From positions 2,880,501 to 2,944,500 of the forward strand of contig CAKKNE010000002.1 of NCBI GenBank assembly GCA_918797485.1: 64,000 nt of DNA, given 5' to 3'. The notes beneath the pieces were generated by a model that was given only the letters and a program-made list of their open reading frames with translations, was not told the DNA's origin and did no database searches. This document shows positions 35,895 to 46,474 of the stretch, piece by piece (the first letter of the stretch is position 1; every line of letters starts with the position of its first letter). Origin of the DNA: Pelagomonas calceolata (Eukaryota; Sar; Pelagophyceae; Pelagomonadales; Pelagomonadaceae). A program made the translations under genes and the position numbers.

Positions 35895-38800
35895 TTATTT
35901 CATCGGGTGGCTCTTCTTGGAGGAGGAAAACCACGAACCCTTCGGCTTCGGCGGCGCTTCAGCGGGCGCCTGCGTCGGCGACGCGGACCGCGCCAGGTCG
36001 GCCGTCGAGACGCGCTGCTGCCGAGCCGACATGCGGAGGTCCTCGATCTCGGCGGCAGACGTCGCGACAGCCATCTTTGCCTCGCAGAGCGCGTCCTTGA
36101 GGTCCTCGATCTCGTGGTTCGCCGCGGCCAGCTCGCGCTCCTGCTGCTTCACGCGCTCGACCGTGTCGGTGTCGACCTCGCCCCGCCTACTATTCACGGA
36201 CGCCCGCAGGGCATCCAGCTTGCGCTCCCGCGCCGTCAAGTCCTGGGCTCTACGTTCCGCCGCGTCGGCCCGGTCTTCGGCCACCCGTAATCTATCTCTC
36301 AGATCCGCGTCGCCACCAGCTTGAGCTAGCTGATCAGCCAACGTCACCGCGTCCGCATCGGCCTGGTCCGCGCGTTGCGTTTCCTCTTCCAACCTTTTCC
36401 TGAGAGCGGCCACTTCGCCGGACCCGAACTCTATCGCCTTGAGGCGCTTCAACTCATCGCTCTTCGATTGAAGCTCCCTTTCCAACTGAGAAAGCCGTCG
36501 CTTCGTAGGACCGTTGGAATCATCTGAGGACGGCGCCGCGTCCAATTCCCTCCTTAATCTAGCCTCCGACGCCCGCAGCCGCTCCACTTCCTCCCGCAAC
36601 CCACCGCCCGCGTCGAGCTCGGAGACGAGCTGCCGTTCTCGGTCGTCCCGCCTCCTAGCCTCGCGCGACGCCTCCGCCGTGGCGTTCGCTAGTTTGGCCA
36701 CGAGCGAATCCCGCTCCGTGCTCAACTCGTGGGTCAGGTCCTGCGCCTTGCGGGCCTTCTCCCTTGCCTCTTTCAGCATGCGCGAGTCGTCGGACGTGCC
36801 CCGCCGCAGATCATCCGCCTCGGCGCGCGCCTCCCTTTCGGCATCGCGCGCGTCGTCGACGGCCCGCCGCAGCCGCAACGCCTCCTGCTCGAGGTCGTCG
36901 TTCTTCCTTGCTAAGTCTCGTTCCGCTTGGATCCGTTCCGTCGCCTCCCTTCTCAATCGAGCGCTCTCGTCTCTATCAACACCTCGAGCCTCGTCTCGTA
37001 GCCGTTCTACTTCCCTACTCAGATCTCTCTCTGTCGCCTTCCGCTGGGCCAGCTCGCGCTGCAAATGCTCGGTCCTAGCCTCCAAGTCTTCGACAGACGC
37101 CGCCGCGGCTCTGAGTCGATCGACCTCGACCTCGAGCTCTTTGGCCGCGAGCTCCGCGGATAATGCTCTATCATTAGATTCGCTTTCCTTCGAAGATCTC
37201 TCTTTAAGTAACGAAGCGTGCTCGCCGCGCAGCCGCTGGACCTCGACCTCCAGCGCGGCGCGGTCCGCCGCCGCGACGCGCAACCGTCCGATTTCGCCCT
37301 CTAGTTTTTTAAGGTGCTGTTCCCTTTCGACCGTTTCATTGATGTGGCGCTCCTTATCAGCCGCTCGCGCCGCCGACGCATCCCTCAATGAACGAGCCTG
37401 CTGCCGCAAGGCCTCGACATCACTTCTCAACCGATCTATTTCAACTTCAGACTCCTTCTTCGACAGCTCATTTTCTTTGATCGTAGCCGCTAAAGCCTCC
37501 TCCCTTGCCGCGGCGTCGGTCAAGGCGACCCTATTCTGCTGCCGCAAGTCATCTAAGTCTTGCCTCAGAGCTTGGACCTCCTCGGCCTCCCCTACCACTC
37601 CCGACGACCGTCTTCGCTTGACCTCATCCCTCAAATCCCTTAGTTCCTCTTGGGACGCTACTCTATCATAGGCCTGGCCGCTCCGCTCCAGAGCGGCATC
37701 CGTAGCTCTATGTAAAGCTCTTTCTGCTTGCCTCAAGCGTTGCTCGAGGTCGGAAGGCGCCCTTTTCTGAACGCAACATTTCTTGTGCTTGAATGGCGTC
37801 CCTTCTACTTGTCTCGAGGTCGTCTTCGAGTTTGAGGGTTTGCATGTCCCGCGAGAGACTCGGCCGGGGCCGCGTCGCCAGGCGCTCTAGTTCAATCTGG
37901 GCCGCGTCGGCGCGCTTCCTTTGAGAATCGACGTCCGCTTCCAGAGCTTTGCACTTGGCCTCCAGACGGTCTGTTTCTATTTTAGTGAGCTGCGTGCTTC
38001 GCAACGCGTCGTCATCCCTACGCCGCTGCGCGTCCCGTCGCGCACTTTCGAGCTCCCTTTTTAGTGCATTGACCTCGCCGTCGCGCGACCCTCTGCCCGC
38101 TAAGTCAGCCTCAAATTCGTCCGCGCGCTGGCGCTGCCGGTCTCGCTCGTCCGCGACGGTTCTCAACCTAGAGTCCAGGTCGCGGCAGCGCTGTTCAGCA
38201 GTGTCCGCTCTGGAACGTAATAGCGTCGTATCCCGCTCGCGCTCCCTCTGCAAATCCTCATTTGACTCCTTTTGCGACCGCAACGCGTCGTTGTCATTCC
38301 GCGCGGCATTTAATTTTTGCTGGAGGTCCTTCACTGTTCTTTCCGCGTCGTCCAGGCGGGACACGAGGCCGCCGCTCGCGTCGGCGCCGGCGTCGCGCGC
38401 CCTTTCTGCTTCCCGTACCCGCCTCCTAGCCTCTGTCACTTCTTCCTTCTGGCGCTGCAGCTCCAACTGTAGGGCCGCCCGTTCCCGCGCCGCGTCGGCC
38501 AGACTTTCATCTCTATGACGCCGCGTTTCCACCAGAGAGGCTTCTAAAGCAGCCACGTCGTGACCATTATTGTCGAAGCCGTTCGTGCCAACAGACTGGG
38601 GCGAGCCCAGCCCGCGCGCGGCGTGCAATTCCCGCTTGTAGGTGCGCGCCGCCTTCCTCGCTTTATCAAAGCGCTCCCTCAAAGCTTCCGACGTCGCGCG
38701 CCAGGCCGCGGCGTCGTCGCGCGCCGCGGCGACTCTCTCGGCGGCCGCTCTTAATTCGGCGTCCGAGTGGGCTGCGGCCTCGCCCGCCCGTCGGGCGAAG

Positions 38801-39030
38801 ACCGTCTGCTGACGCCGTTCGTCTTCTAGGGCTCTTTTGAGCTGGAGCACGTCTCGCGCCGTGGCCTCGAGCGTCTCTCGATCATCCCGCGCTTCGGCTA
38901 AGCCGCCCTCCAGGATGTGGATGCGTTTCTCGGCGGCCGCTAACGCGTACGCGCGCGCCTCGGCGAGGGCTTCGGCCTCGCTCGTCGCGTTCCAGGCTAA
39001 TTCCAGTTCGGCCTTGAGGCGGGCCGTCAT
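35895..39030 (-). CDS. Long coiled-coil protein, with an apparent one-base frameshift
   Basis: Starting at ATG 39030 (MTARLKAELELAWNATSEAE), a heptad coiled coil runs about 415 residues, then the frame changes at an A4 run (37763-37766) and the coiled coil goes on in the next frame for about 610 residues to the stop at 35895. Removing one A gives LRSERAPSDLEQRLRQAERA without a break, total 1,044 aa. The tail is TQAPAEAPPKPKGSWFSSSKK. Composition is Arg/Asp/Glu/Leu/Ala rich with no catalytic domain. It could be a centrosomal, basal-body or golgin-like protein. The shift is either an assembly error or a real break in a host gene. Confidence 0.75.
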
Positions 39031-39213
39031 TATCTTGTTTTTTGCTCGCGCTCAGCACTGTTCCTTTGACCCAGACTGTTTCCCGCTCCTTGACCCGAAG
39101 CGCTGGGCTCTCTCGCTTCCGAGCGGATCAGAGCCACTGCAGCTGCACCTTTCCGGCTCCCACTCTGTGAACGGTCGGCTATATCGGCCAATCCTGCTTT
39201 TTGATGATACTGA

Positions 39214-39237
39214 GCTAGCGGACTGTAAGACACTAGC
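39214..39237 (-). promoter_or_regulatory. 24-bp promoter palindrome, copy e
   Basis: Read on the minus strand it begins GCTAGTGTCTTACAG and ends CCGCTAGC, one base off consensus. It sits in the 364-bp divergent gap 39031-39394, 183 bp from the coiled-coil ATG and 157 bp from the AHA1-N ATG, so it could serve both. Confidence 0.7.
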
Positions 39238-39394
39238 CAGCAGCCTTTTTTGGATGCGTTGGCGGCCATACGCAGCCTTGTGCGAGCAAACGGCTGTGTA
39301 GCATCAATTCGAGTCATTATTGACGGCGGCGACCGCCCAGCGCAGCTGCAGGCGCACTCAGTGAGCGAGCCTCTGAGAGCTAGGCAGCCAAAAC

Positions 39395-39982
39395 ATGCCC
39401 GCGACGAACGCCGTCCTCCACGATAAGCGTTATTCGGCGGACGGCATCTTCTGCGAGCCGCCGAAGAAGCTCGAGACCGCCGCCGCGGCGGCCCCCGCGC
39501 AGAACTCGCAGAGTCAATGGAACACGAACGACTACCACTGGGAGGAGCGCGACGCCACGGACTTCGCGCGCCAGGCTATTTCTGATCGACTGCTCGGAGA
39601 CAGAACGATCTGGAGCGACGCGAACGGAAATATTCTGGAAATCACGGCCGTCGAATTGACCGGCGACGCGGCGTCGAACGTGCGGAAGGGCAAGCGCATC
39701 CTCACCTACTCCCTTAAATTAAAGGTGACGTGCGAGGGCTGCCGTAATGGGGCGAGATTGCGCGGCGTCTTGGAATCTGTTGAGTTCTGCCACGACGACG
39801 ACGCGAGGGAGGTCGTCGTAAACCTGGCCACGGAGCCGATGGAATCAGACGCGGGCGTGGAAGTCAATAGGGCCATGAAGGCCCACGAGATGTTCGCGCG
39901 GGTCTTGAAGAAGAAGGCGCTGCCGCTCGTCGAAGGAGGAGGCGCCTGGCTGCGGGACCACCTCGCGGAGCACCGGGGGTAA
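39395..39982 (+). CDS. AHA1 N-domain-only protein (Hsp90 ATPase activator type)
   Basis: The 195-aa protein has a 50-residue head and then an Aha1_N domain: NTNDYHWEERDATDFARQA, LEITAVELTGDAASNVRKGK and RILTYSLKLKVTCEG fit the Hsp90 middle-domain-binding fold including the conserved NxRKGK loop. The C-terminal AHSA1 half found in Aha1 is absent, as in yeast Hch1. The end (KALPLVEGGGAWLRDHLAEH) is variable. It should bind Hsp90 in the cytosol. Confidence 0.85.
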   Translation: MPATNAVLHDKRYSADGIFCEPPKKLETAAAAAPAQNSQSQWNTNDYHWEERDATDFARQAISDRLLGDRTIWSDANGNILEITAVELTGDAASNVRKGKRILTYSLKLKVTCEGCRNGARLRGVLESVEFCHDDDAREVVVNLATEPMESDAGVEVNRAMKAHEMFARVLKKKALPLVEGGGAWLRDHLAEHRG

Positions 39983-40039
39983 GAATAACTGTGTTTTACG
40001 ACGTCGTGCACCCGCACGAGGGCATGCGCGCAAGTCATC

Positions 40040-40063
40040 GCTAGCGGCCTGTAAGACACTAGC
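40040..40063 (-). promoter_or_regulatory. 24-bp promoter palindrome, copy f
   Basis: A perfect copy, starting GCTAGCGG and ending GTAAGACACTAGC on the plus strand, 119 bp before the K+ channel ATG. It is the one copy in opposite orientation to its only nearby downstream gene. Confidence 0.7.
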
Positions 40064-40182
40064 AAGCTCAAGCATCTCCTGGCCCGTGCTGAAAAGGCTG
40101 CCCCGCGGGGCGCATAGACGTGGTCCGCCGTACCAACGCACGGGCGCATTGCATATTCCACCATAGCAACTACTCCCACAGG

Positions 40183-42000
40183 ATGGACGCGCAGCAGCGC
40201 AGGGACGCCTCGCTCTCCATGCTGGAGAATGCCATCATCCTGCTCGAGGGCCAAGAACTGGGAGGGGAGCGCACACGACTAAATGAAGCAAGGGAGCGCC
40301 TCGGCCGCCTCGTCGACGCCGCCGCCGCGCCAACACGCGACGACAACGACGACGCCGACTCGCCGCGCGCCGAGGCGCGGCCGGCGTTGGACACGAAGAC
40401 GTCGATGCGCAGACGGCAAAGGTCGGACCTGAGCCTCGCCCAGGGCGACAGCATCCACGTCGCGGCGAAACACGTCCCCTTCATGGTCCGGCCCGGATCT
40501 AGATACAGAATATGGTGGGACGTGACCACAGCAATCTTATTAGTATACGTGGCCATCGCGGAGCCGTTTGTCGTGGTCTTCGCGCCCGCCTTCGCGCAGG
40601 AGGCTAGTTACAAAGGCTGGGAGTGGTTCATGGACTCCTTTTTCGTATCTGATGTGCTCCTGAACTTCCGGACGGGGTATGTGGACGCGAACGGCGTCGA
40701 GGTCCTCGCGCCGAAGGAGTGCGCTCTGCACTACGCGAAGACGTGGTTCTGCCTCGATTTCGTGTCGTGCTTGCCGTTCTTCCTGCAGTTCTCGTCGGCC
40801 CGCGTGTCGGCCCTGCGCGCGGCCAAAATTTTGAAGCTGGGACGGGTCTTCAAGACCTTCAAGGTTTTCAGGCTGGACAACTTCACGGACAGCGAATGGA
40901 TCGAAGACTTGATCCATGGCGTGAAAGCACGAGTCGCGGGGAAGGTCGCCAAATTAGTGCTATTGACGGGCTTACTCTCACATTACATGGCCTGCGCCAT
41001 GTATTTAAGTGGAGAAGGCTATTTACAAAACTACTGGGACAAGGAGTGCGACAAAACTGTATGTGATTGGCGCGGCGCGAAGGAGTGGCCCGCGCGGCGC
41101 AAGTACCTAGTCTGCTTCTACTGGTCCATCACGACCATTTCAAGTGTGGGCTACGGCGACATCCTGCCGCGGTCGGACCACGAGCGCGTCTTCACGGTCT
41201 TCGCGATGCTCCTAGGAGGCGCTTTCTACGGCTACGTCATCGGAGAAACGGCAGCAATCGTCACGAAATTCGATGCCAATCACGCGGAACGCTTCCAGAA
41301 GCTCGACGCGATTCGCGCGTGGATGGACCACCACCACTTCCCGCGGGCATTGCGACGTAAAGTACGAAGATCCTACAAGATCTACTTCGCGAACCACATG
41401 GCCCTCGACGAGGGCGCCATCATCAGGGAGCTCGAGCCGCAGTTGCAGGAAGAAATAGCTGAGGTATTACTGCCGGCGGTGGTCCGTAATGTACCTTTGT
41501 TGCGAGGCTTACCGACGGGCGCAAAAGCGAAGTTCGTCAACGTGTTTCGGCGGATGCAGGTCGACCCCGACACGGCGATTGTTCGAGCCGGCGAACCTTC
41601 GAATGCGATGTTCGTCATCGTCTCCGGCAAGTGCTCCGTGTCGTCCGGTTCGAAGCACGGGGCCTTTCGGGCGGTGTCGGCCGGCCCGGGCGACGCCTTT
41701 GGGGAGCATGCACTATTAGGTTTGAGGCAGACTTCTAGAGTCACGGTGACGGCGCGGACGCCGTGTTTGCTCATCGTGTTCCCCGAGGACAAGTTCCGGC
41801 ACGAGTTTTCTGAATTACCGGAGGTCGTCGATCAACTCCGGGCCACTGCTAGAGAAATCCATTCGGACATCCTCCACCCGCCGTCCTCTCATTCTCTGGT
41901 GACAGAGCAGCGGTACACGATGAAGGGCACGCTCGGCGCGCTCGAGGAGATCCGGACGCCGGCGAACGCCAGTCGAAGTCTACCACCACCGTCGTCATAA
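40183..42000 (+). CDS. Voltage-gated K+ channel with cyclic-nucleotide-binding-type domain
   Basis: The 605-aa protein starts MDAQQRRDASLSM. After a 100-residue head come S1 to S6; the S4 region has Arg/Lys every three to four residues (LRAAKILKLGRVFKTFKVFR). The pore loop is YWSITTISSVGYGDI with the K+ filter GYGD at about 322. A C-linker (HFPRALRRKVRRSYKIYFA) leads to a cNMP-type beta roll (about 425-545) with GEPSNAMFVIVSGKCSV and GDAFGEHALLGLRQTSRVTV; the phosphate-binding motif is GEHALL...TSRV, lacking the classic GE-Arg-Ala, so ligand binding is uncertain. It resembles KAT/EAG/HCN-type channels of protists. Confidence 0.93.
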   Translation: MDAQQRRDASLSMLENAIILLEGQELGGERTRLNEARERLGRLVDAAAAPTRDDNDDADSPRAEARPALDTKTSMRRRQRSDLSLAQGDSIHVAAKHVPFMVRPGSRYRIWWDVTTAILLVYVAIAEPFVVVFAPAFAQEASYKGWEWFMDSFFVSDVLLNFRTGYVDANGVEVLAPKECALHYAKTWFCLDFVSCLPFFLQFSSARVSALRAAKILKLGRVFKTFKVFRLDNFTDSEWIEDLIHGVKARVAGKVAKLVLLTGLLSHYMACAMYLSGEGYLQNYWDKECDKTVCDWRGAKEWPARRKYLVCFYWSITTISSVGYGDILPRSDHERVFTVFAMLLGGAFYGYVIGETAAIVTKFDANHAERFQKLDAIRAWMDHHHFPRALRRKVRRSYKIYFANHMALDEGAIIRELEPQLQEEIAEVLLPAVVRNVPLLRGLPTGAKAKFVNVFRRMQVDPDTAIVRAGEPSNAMFVIVSGKCSVSSGSKHGAFRAVSAGPGDAFGEHALLGLRQTSRVTVTARTPCLLIVFPEDKFRHEFSELPEVVDQLRATAREIHSDILHPPSSHSLVTEQRYTMKGTLGALEEIRTPANASRSLPPPSS

Positions 42001-42017
42001 TACTATATATGTGTGAG

Positions 42018-42946
42018 TTAGGCCACGAACGCGAGCAGCGCGACCGCCGCCGCGCCTACCGCAGGACTCATGCGGCCCGCCGCGTCCGACTCCGGCGCAG
42101 CCGTCGGTTCCATCGTCTGCGCCGTCGGCGCCTCCGTCGCGGCGGCGCGGGCCTCGAGGTCGGAGTTAAATTTCTTGAGCGCCGCGGTATTGATCTCGGG
42201 CAGATTACAGGTGTTGGCCACAGCCGCGAACGAGGCGTTGTGCAGGTCCGATCGCATCGCCAACGAGGCGAAACCAAAGGAGTCACCCCCATGCCCGCGC
42301 CAGTCTCCCGGCACGCCGTAATCGAAGAACCATGGGGCACGACGACCGTGAACCGGTAGGCGTCTATTTTCTTCCGATCTAATTTCGCGTTGCCCACGGG
42401 GCCGAACCCGGCGAGCCGCATGAACGGCGAGTTCGGGTCCGAGTCACCACATAAACCTAATTTGAGCGTCCTCCAGTCGCCCGACGTGTCGTCGAGGACA
42501 CCATCTAAAATACTGGCGTAGGTCTCCCTATCGGCAAAGCCCTGGACGCCGGCCGTCGCGCAGATGCGCGGTAGAGGAGCGTCCAAACCACATTCACTTG
42601 CGTCGCCGACGGCCATAACCAACCGCGCCACGCCTGGCCGCGCCGGCGCCTGGAGGATGCGGTACTCGAGTTTTAGATAGCTGGCCTCGGCGCAGGGGTA
42701 GTTTCCTTGTCCTAAGAGCCGGCCCGCGTAGGGAAAGCCCGAATACATCTCGAGGTGGTGCGAGCTGTAGTCGAGGCGGACGCCGTCGCTCGTTTCTGTG
42801 ACTTCCGTCGTCGACACGGGCGGGACTTGCGACGTCAGCGTGAACATGCCCTCCGTGGTGTTAAAGTCGTCGACGACGTGCGAGGTGGCGGCCGCGGCCC
42901 GCGCGGTCGCGGCGCAGAGCAGCGCGCGGATGATGCGGGGGCACAT
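42018..42946 (-). CDS. Secreted GPI-anchored protein with a frame discontinuity
   Basis: From ATG 42946 (MCPRIIRALLCAATARAAAA) a signal peptide leads to a beta-rich extracellular domain (DDFNTTEGMFTLTSQVPP...LKLEYRILQAPARPGVARLVM...DRKKIDAYRFTVVV). At 42331-42350 the frame must change: the second frame continues PWFFDYGVPGDWRGHGGDSF and ends with a Thr/Pro/Ala linker and a hydrophobic tail (SPAVGAAAVALLAFVA), a GPI signal. With one base added the product is about 309 aa. No intron fits, so an indel (real or technical) is likely. The fold may be carbohydrate-binding; not assigned. Confidence 0.65.
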
Positions 42947-43285
42947 CGTCGATCCTCAGATCGGGGCAAGGGCGTCGAGCGTCTCGCCTCGGCGTCCTTG
43001 CAGACTTCCCTGAGAAGCTGGCCTCAGAGTTACCTTTGCAGGGCTCGTTCCTGAGCGGGGTTTCGCCGCCTGGCTCAGGTTGTGAGAATCATGTCCCGAT
43101 TGCCGTTTTTTTCGCGTGGCGCTGGCGGGTTAGCGACCGCCTGACTTTTAATCGGTAAAATGGCCTTGATCCTAAAAACTGATTCACGGGTTTTCCAGGC
43201 TGGTGATGCTCGTTACCCACATGAATGCATTTGAGGAAGCGTAACTAGTGTATTTTCTATCCCAGCACTCCCAGCTATCGTGCAG
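42947..43285. promoter_or_regulatory. Divergent intergenic region
   Basis: These 339 bp lie between the GPI-protein and JmjC gene starts. An AT-richer stretch at 43090-43260 is noted. No palindrome copy, repeat or RNA gene is seen. Confidence 0.4.
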
Positions 43286-44659
43286 ATGCGGGTTCTGGCA
43301 GCGCTACTCGCGTGCAGCGCTTGCACCGGCTGGAGCCCACAGCTAGCGCTCAAGCACCGCGGCGCGCGCCGCGCCACCGATGCCCATCACAAGCACCCTA
43401 CAGCGCTACACGCCACCGATGCGGACTGGCAGGAATTCTGGGAGGATCTCGCCGCCAGACCCGAAATTCGTGACGCGTGGCGGCGCGCGCCGTGCGTGCT
43501 CAAAGGAATAGCGCCAGCCGACGCGCTCACGCTCGAGGCACTCACCCAAGCCGTCGACGCGGACCCGTCGACATTGGATGATGCGGCGCGCGTGGCCCAC
43601 GGCGCGAGCCAAGGGTGGACGAACGTCGCGCTCGACGACGACGCCCGACCGAGCCGACGGCTGCGCGCGTCGTCATCGAAGGCGAGCGTCCTTTTAAATC
43701 ATGGTGGCGTGGCGTTTCCGTCGCTACTCGGAGGCGCCTGCCGCGCGGCCTTGGACGCCTTCGAGCAGCCCGTAGGGTTGAATGTCTACTTGACCGGAGA
43801 GGATGTGGAGAAGGCTGCCCCAGCACACACGGACCGCCAGGAGGTCTTCGTGGTGCAGTGCGCCGGCGCGAAGCGGTGGCGCGTCTTCGCGTCAGCCTCG
43901 GCGTAGACATCAAATTTTCTAGGCCCCGCCTCGATGGCGTGGCGATTCTGATATTTCTCGCGCAGGCCGCCTCACCCACCGCTCAATCCGTCGGCGGACC
44001 CGTTTGCACGCGGCAAGGGCGACGACGTCCTGGACGAGCGTTCGATCGCGTGCATGCTCGACGTCGCGCTCGAGGAGCGGGATCTTCTGTACATCCCGGC
44101 GGGCTTCCCGCATTCAACAGCGACGGCGAATACGTCCTCGCTGCACCTCACGTTCGGGATGGCGCCGACGTCGAATTTTGGGTTGTCCCTCGACAGCCTG
44201 AGGATCGCGGCGCGCGGCCGGCGGACGGCCTACGACCCGCTGGACGACCCGGAAATGCTCCGCGAGGTCGCCGTCGAGATATATCGAGTGTTCGACGCGC
44301 CGCTGCCGCTCGGCCGCTTCCTTGGCGCTGATGGAGACTTCCGGGAGGCATGCCGGGGGCGCCTGCGGGAGGCGCTCGCGCTCGAAGGTCCGCTCACGAC
44401 GTTCCGAGCGAACTTGGAAGATCCAAGTGATGATGCTATCGATGCCGCCGCGGACCGCGTGCAAACGCACCACGCCGCGGTGCTGGACGAGATGCGCCGC
44501 GCCTACGCGCTGGGCGACGCGCGGCCGGCGTCGGCGCGCGTCGCCGACCACATCGACCGCCTTGGGGGGTTGGTGGACGCGCTCTGGAACCCGCAACTAG
44601 AAAAACTGCGGGCGAAGATCGCGTCCGCGACGGTGGTCGACCGGAGGCGGCCGGGCTAG
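43286..44659 (+). CDS. JmjC ribosomal-oxygenase-like (cupin_4) protein, two exons
   Basis: Exons 43286-43890 and 43966-44659 give 432 aa. It starts MRVLAALLACSACTGWSP, a signal-peptide-like head. The JmjC core has the iron ligands His181 and Asp183 in PAHTDRQEVFVVQ, the GAKRWRVF strand, PFARGKGDD, and distal His251 in IPAGFPHST. This is the MINA53/NO66/YcfD layout, enzymes that hydroxylate His or Arg in ribosomal proteins. The head suggests an organelle target such as plastid ribosomes. Without splicing the frame ends at 43904; spliced, WRVFAPPHPPLNPSADPF is restored, as in the family. Confidence 0.88.
43891..43965 (+). other. Spliceosomal intron, introner-like
   Basis: The 75-bp intron starts GTCAGCCTC and ends TTTCTCGCGCAG. 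It contains GACATCAAATTTTC, similar to the introner strand GAAATCAAAATTTTAC, and CTCGATGGCGTGGCG, the introner core. The donor octamer TCAGCCTC and the exon-2 octamer GCCGCCTC match at six of eight positions, a likely decayed target-site duplication. Confidence 0.75.
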
Positions 44660-44826
44660 GTAATATATCTGCGAGTTTAGTAGGAGAGGGACTTCAGCGG
44701 AAGGGGAGATCAGCTTTGGGTTCAGCGAGCGCTCGCGCGCTCCAGCTAGATGGGTACCAGCATGTACGCATCCGTGGGAAGTGAATTGTCAGACGGCGTC
44801 GCCGGCGTGGCCACCGACGCGAAGTG

Positions 44827-45993
44827 TCAGACGGAGTTGGCGGCCACGGAGAAGACCGAGTCGGACGTGTCCGCGGCCACGGAGACTGTCTTCTCCGAGG
44901 GTAGATCGGACAGCGCGCCGTCGCCGGTGCCGTCCGAGGGCGCCGACGACGCGCCCAGCGTCGAGTCGGGCGACTTGGCGTCCCCGATGATCCCCTCCAT
45001 GGCCCGCAGCGACGCCTCGGTGCCTTGCCGCTCGCGCTCGCGCCGTTGTACGGCCTCGCGCGCGGCCAAGAGCTCGTGGACGAAGAGGGCCCCTATCAAC
45101 AGCAACCCACCAGCTAATGTGAAGGGCCCCGGTTTTTCGTTGTAGATGAGGAAGACCCAGAGCGGGCCCAGCACCGTCTCCAGCAGCGAACATAAGGACA
45201 CCTCCGCTCCTGTTATATACCTAGGTGCTATGGAAAAGGCCACGAAGATTCCCGCGATGGCGAACCCGTCTAACGCCATGCATAGATAAAACAATCCTGG
45301 AGACGAGACCTTGGGCACGATGCAGTCGCCCGTGACCAGCGTCGACAGGGACACCAGGACGAACGCGGCCAATGCACCAACAGTTGTTGCGAACGTGATC
45401 GGCACCCGCGGCCGCTCGCGCGCCGCGTGCCGCACAATGATCAAGTAGACGGCCACGGCCACGCCCACGTAGATCGCCGCGAGGTCGCCCCAGGGGCTGC
45501 CTTCCCGGCCTTTCTTGGTAGCGAGCTCGGGCCCAAACACCATGGCGATGCAACCCAAGGCAAAAATGCACGTGACGATGGTCCTTCTAGGTAAAACGTC
45601 TCCTAGGAGAGCGCATCCGAGTATCGCGCTCCACAGCACATTCAGCGAGTACCAGATCATCACTCGAGCCGCCGCGATAATTAAGAAGGCCAGAGAGAAT
45701 AAAACATCTAGCGAGATCTGCAGTCCCACCGCGGCCCAGAAGTGCTTCGGGCCCGTCTTGATGCGCTCATACAGTGATTTGACGACGCCTTCAGGTGGTG
45801 CGCTCTTCTTCTCAACATAAAAAACCCACGCGCACGTGAACCAGAACACGAAGAAGAACTTCCAGAAGAGGATGGAGGCCGTGTTCGCTCCTTGCGTCTG
45901 GGCCCACCTTAATAACACGGCGTCGGGCGTGACACATAAGACGCCCGCGGCGGCGATGGAGACGCCGCGCGCGCGGTCGGAGAGCTGGACCAT
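44827..45993 (-). CDS. EamA/DMT-type transporter
   Basis: The 388-aa protein has ten hydrophobic helices in two EamA halves. It begins MVQLSDRARGVSIAAAGVLC, with SILFWKFFFVFWFTCAWVF as helix 2, and the second half ends SLCSLLETVLGPLWVFLIYNEKPGPFTLAGG, the typical EamA end. The last 80 residues are a polar, acidic, Ser-rich tail. Substrates of such drug/metabolite transporters are diverse; none can be inferred. It diverges from rotatin. Confidence 0.9.
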   Translation of the reverse strand: MVQLSDRARGVSIAAAGVLCVTPDAVLLRWAQTQGANTASILFWKFFFVFWFTCAWVFYVEKKSAPPEGVVKSLYERIKTGPKHFWAAVGLQISLDVLFSLAFLIIAAARVMIWYSLNVLWSAILGCALLGDVLPRRTIVTCIFALGCIAMVFGPELATKKGREGSPWGDLAAIYVGVAVAVYLIIVRHAARERPRVPITFATTVGALAAFVLVSLSTLVTGDCIVPKVSSPGLFYLCMALDGFAIAGIFVAFSIAPRYITGAEVSLCSLLETVLGPLWVFLIYNEKPGPFTLAGGLLLIGALFVHELLAAREAVQRRERERQGTEASLRAMEGIIGDAKSPDSTLGASSAPSDGTGDGALSDLPSEKTVSVAADTSDSVFSVAANSV

Positions 45994-46474
45994 TTTTTAT
46001 GTAGATGAGCAGGCGCGCGCTGCTCGGCTGCGCGAGAGCGCTGGACAGCTGCGCGGCAGCCGGGGCGCGCTCGCGTCGCGCGCTGGTTGGCTCCGCCGGC
46101 AACTAAAAGGTTTGTGTCGTGCGTTTGCGCGCGTTTTCGACGTGGCCTCAGATTTTTTGTCTCACAGCCTTTCTCTTGCCGCTCGCGGCTCGTCGTGCCA
46201 TGATCTTTATTCTGCCGTGTCAGCGTTCAAGTCTCCGAGGCAAAAGTTAAGTCTGTTTCACGACCCCCCCCTTTCCCGAGGGATAAGGTACCGCGTTTTG
46301 AACGCGAGAGCCGCAAGACGTGCGCGGGGCCGCAATATTTTGAGCTTGCGCGTGTGTGCCACTGCTCAAATTAGCCGTAGAGACAGCAGAGAAGCGCAGC
46401 ACCGCCGCCTCTCGCCTAGACGTCGTGAAACCAATAGTACAGCAGCCGCGCACCGCGGGAGCGCGCGAGTCACG
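45994..46474. promoter_or_regulatory. Divergent intergenic region upstream of rotatin
   Basis: These 481 bp lie between the transporter and rotatin starts. An open frame runs across the region into rotatin but lacks protein-like character. No palindrome copy is seen. Confidence 0.4.

Noticed and set aside
45836-46474. 213-codon extension at the front of rotatin
   Set aside because: The extension lies in the divergent promoter region, covers the start of the transporter gene and has no protein-like pattern; the domain begins right after the ATG at 46475.
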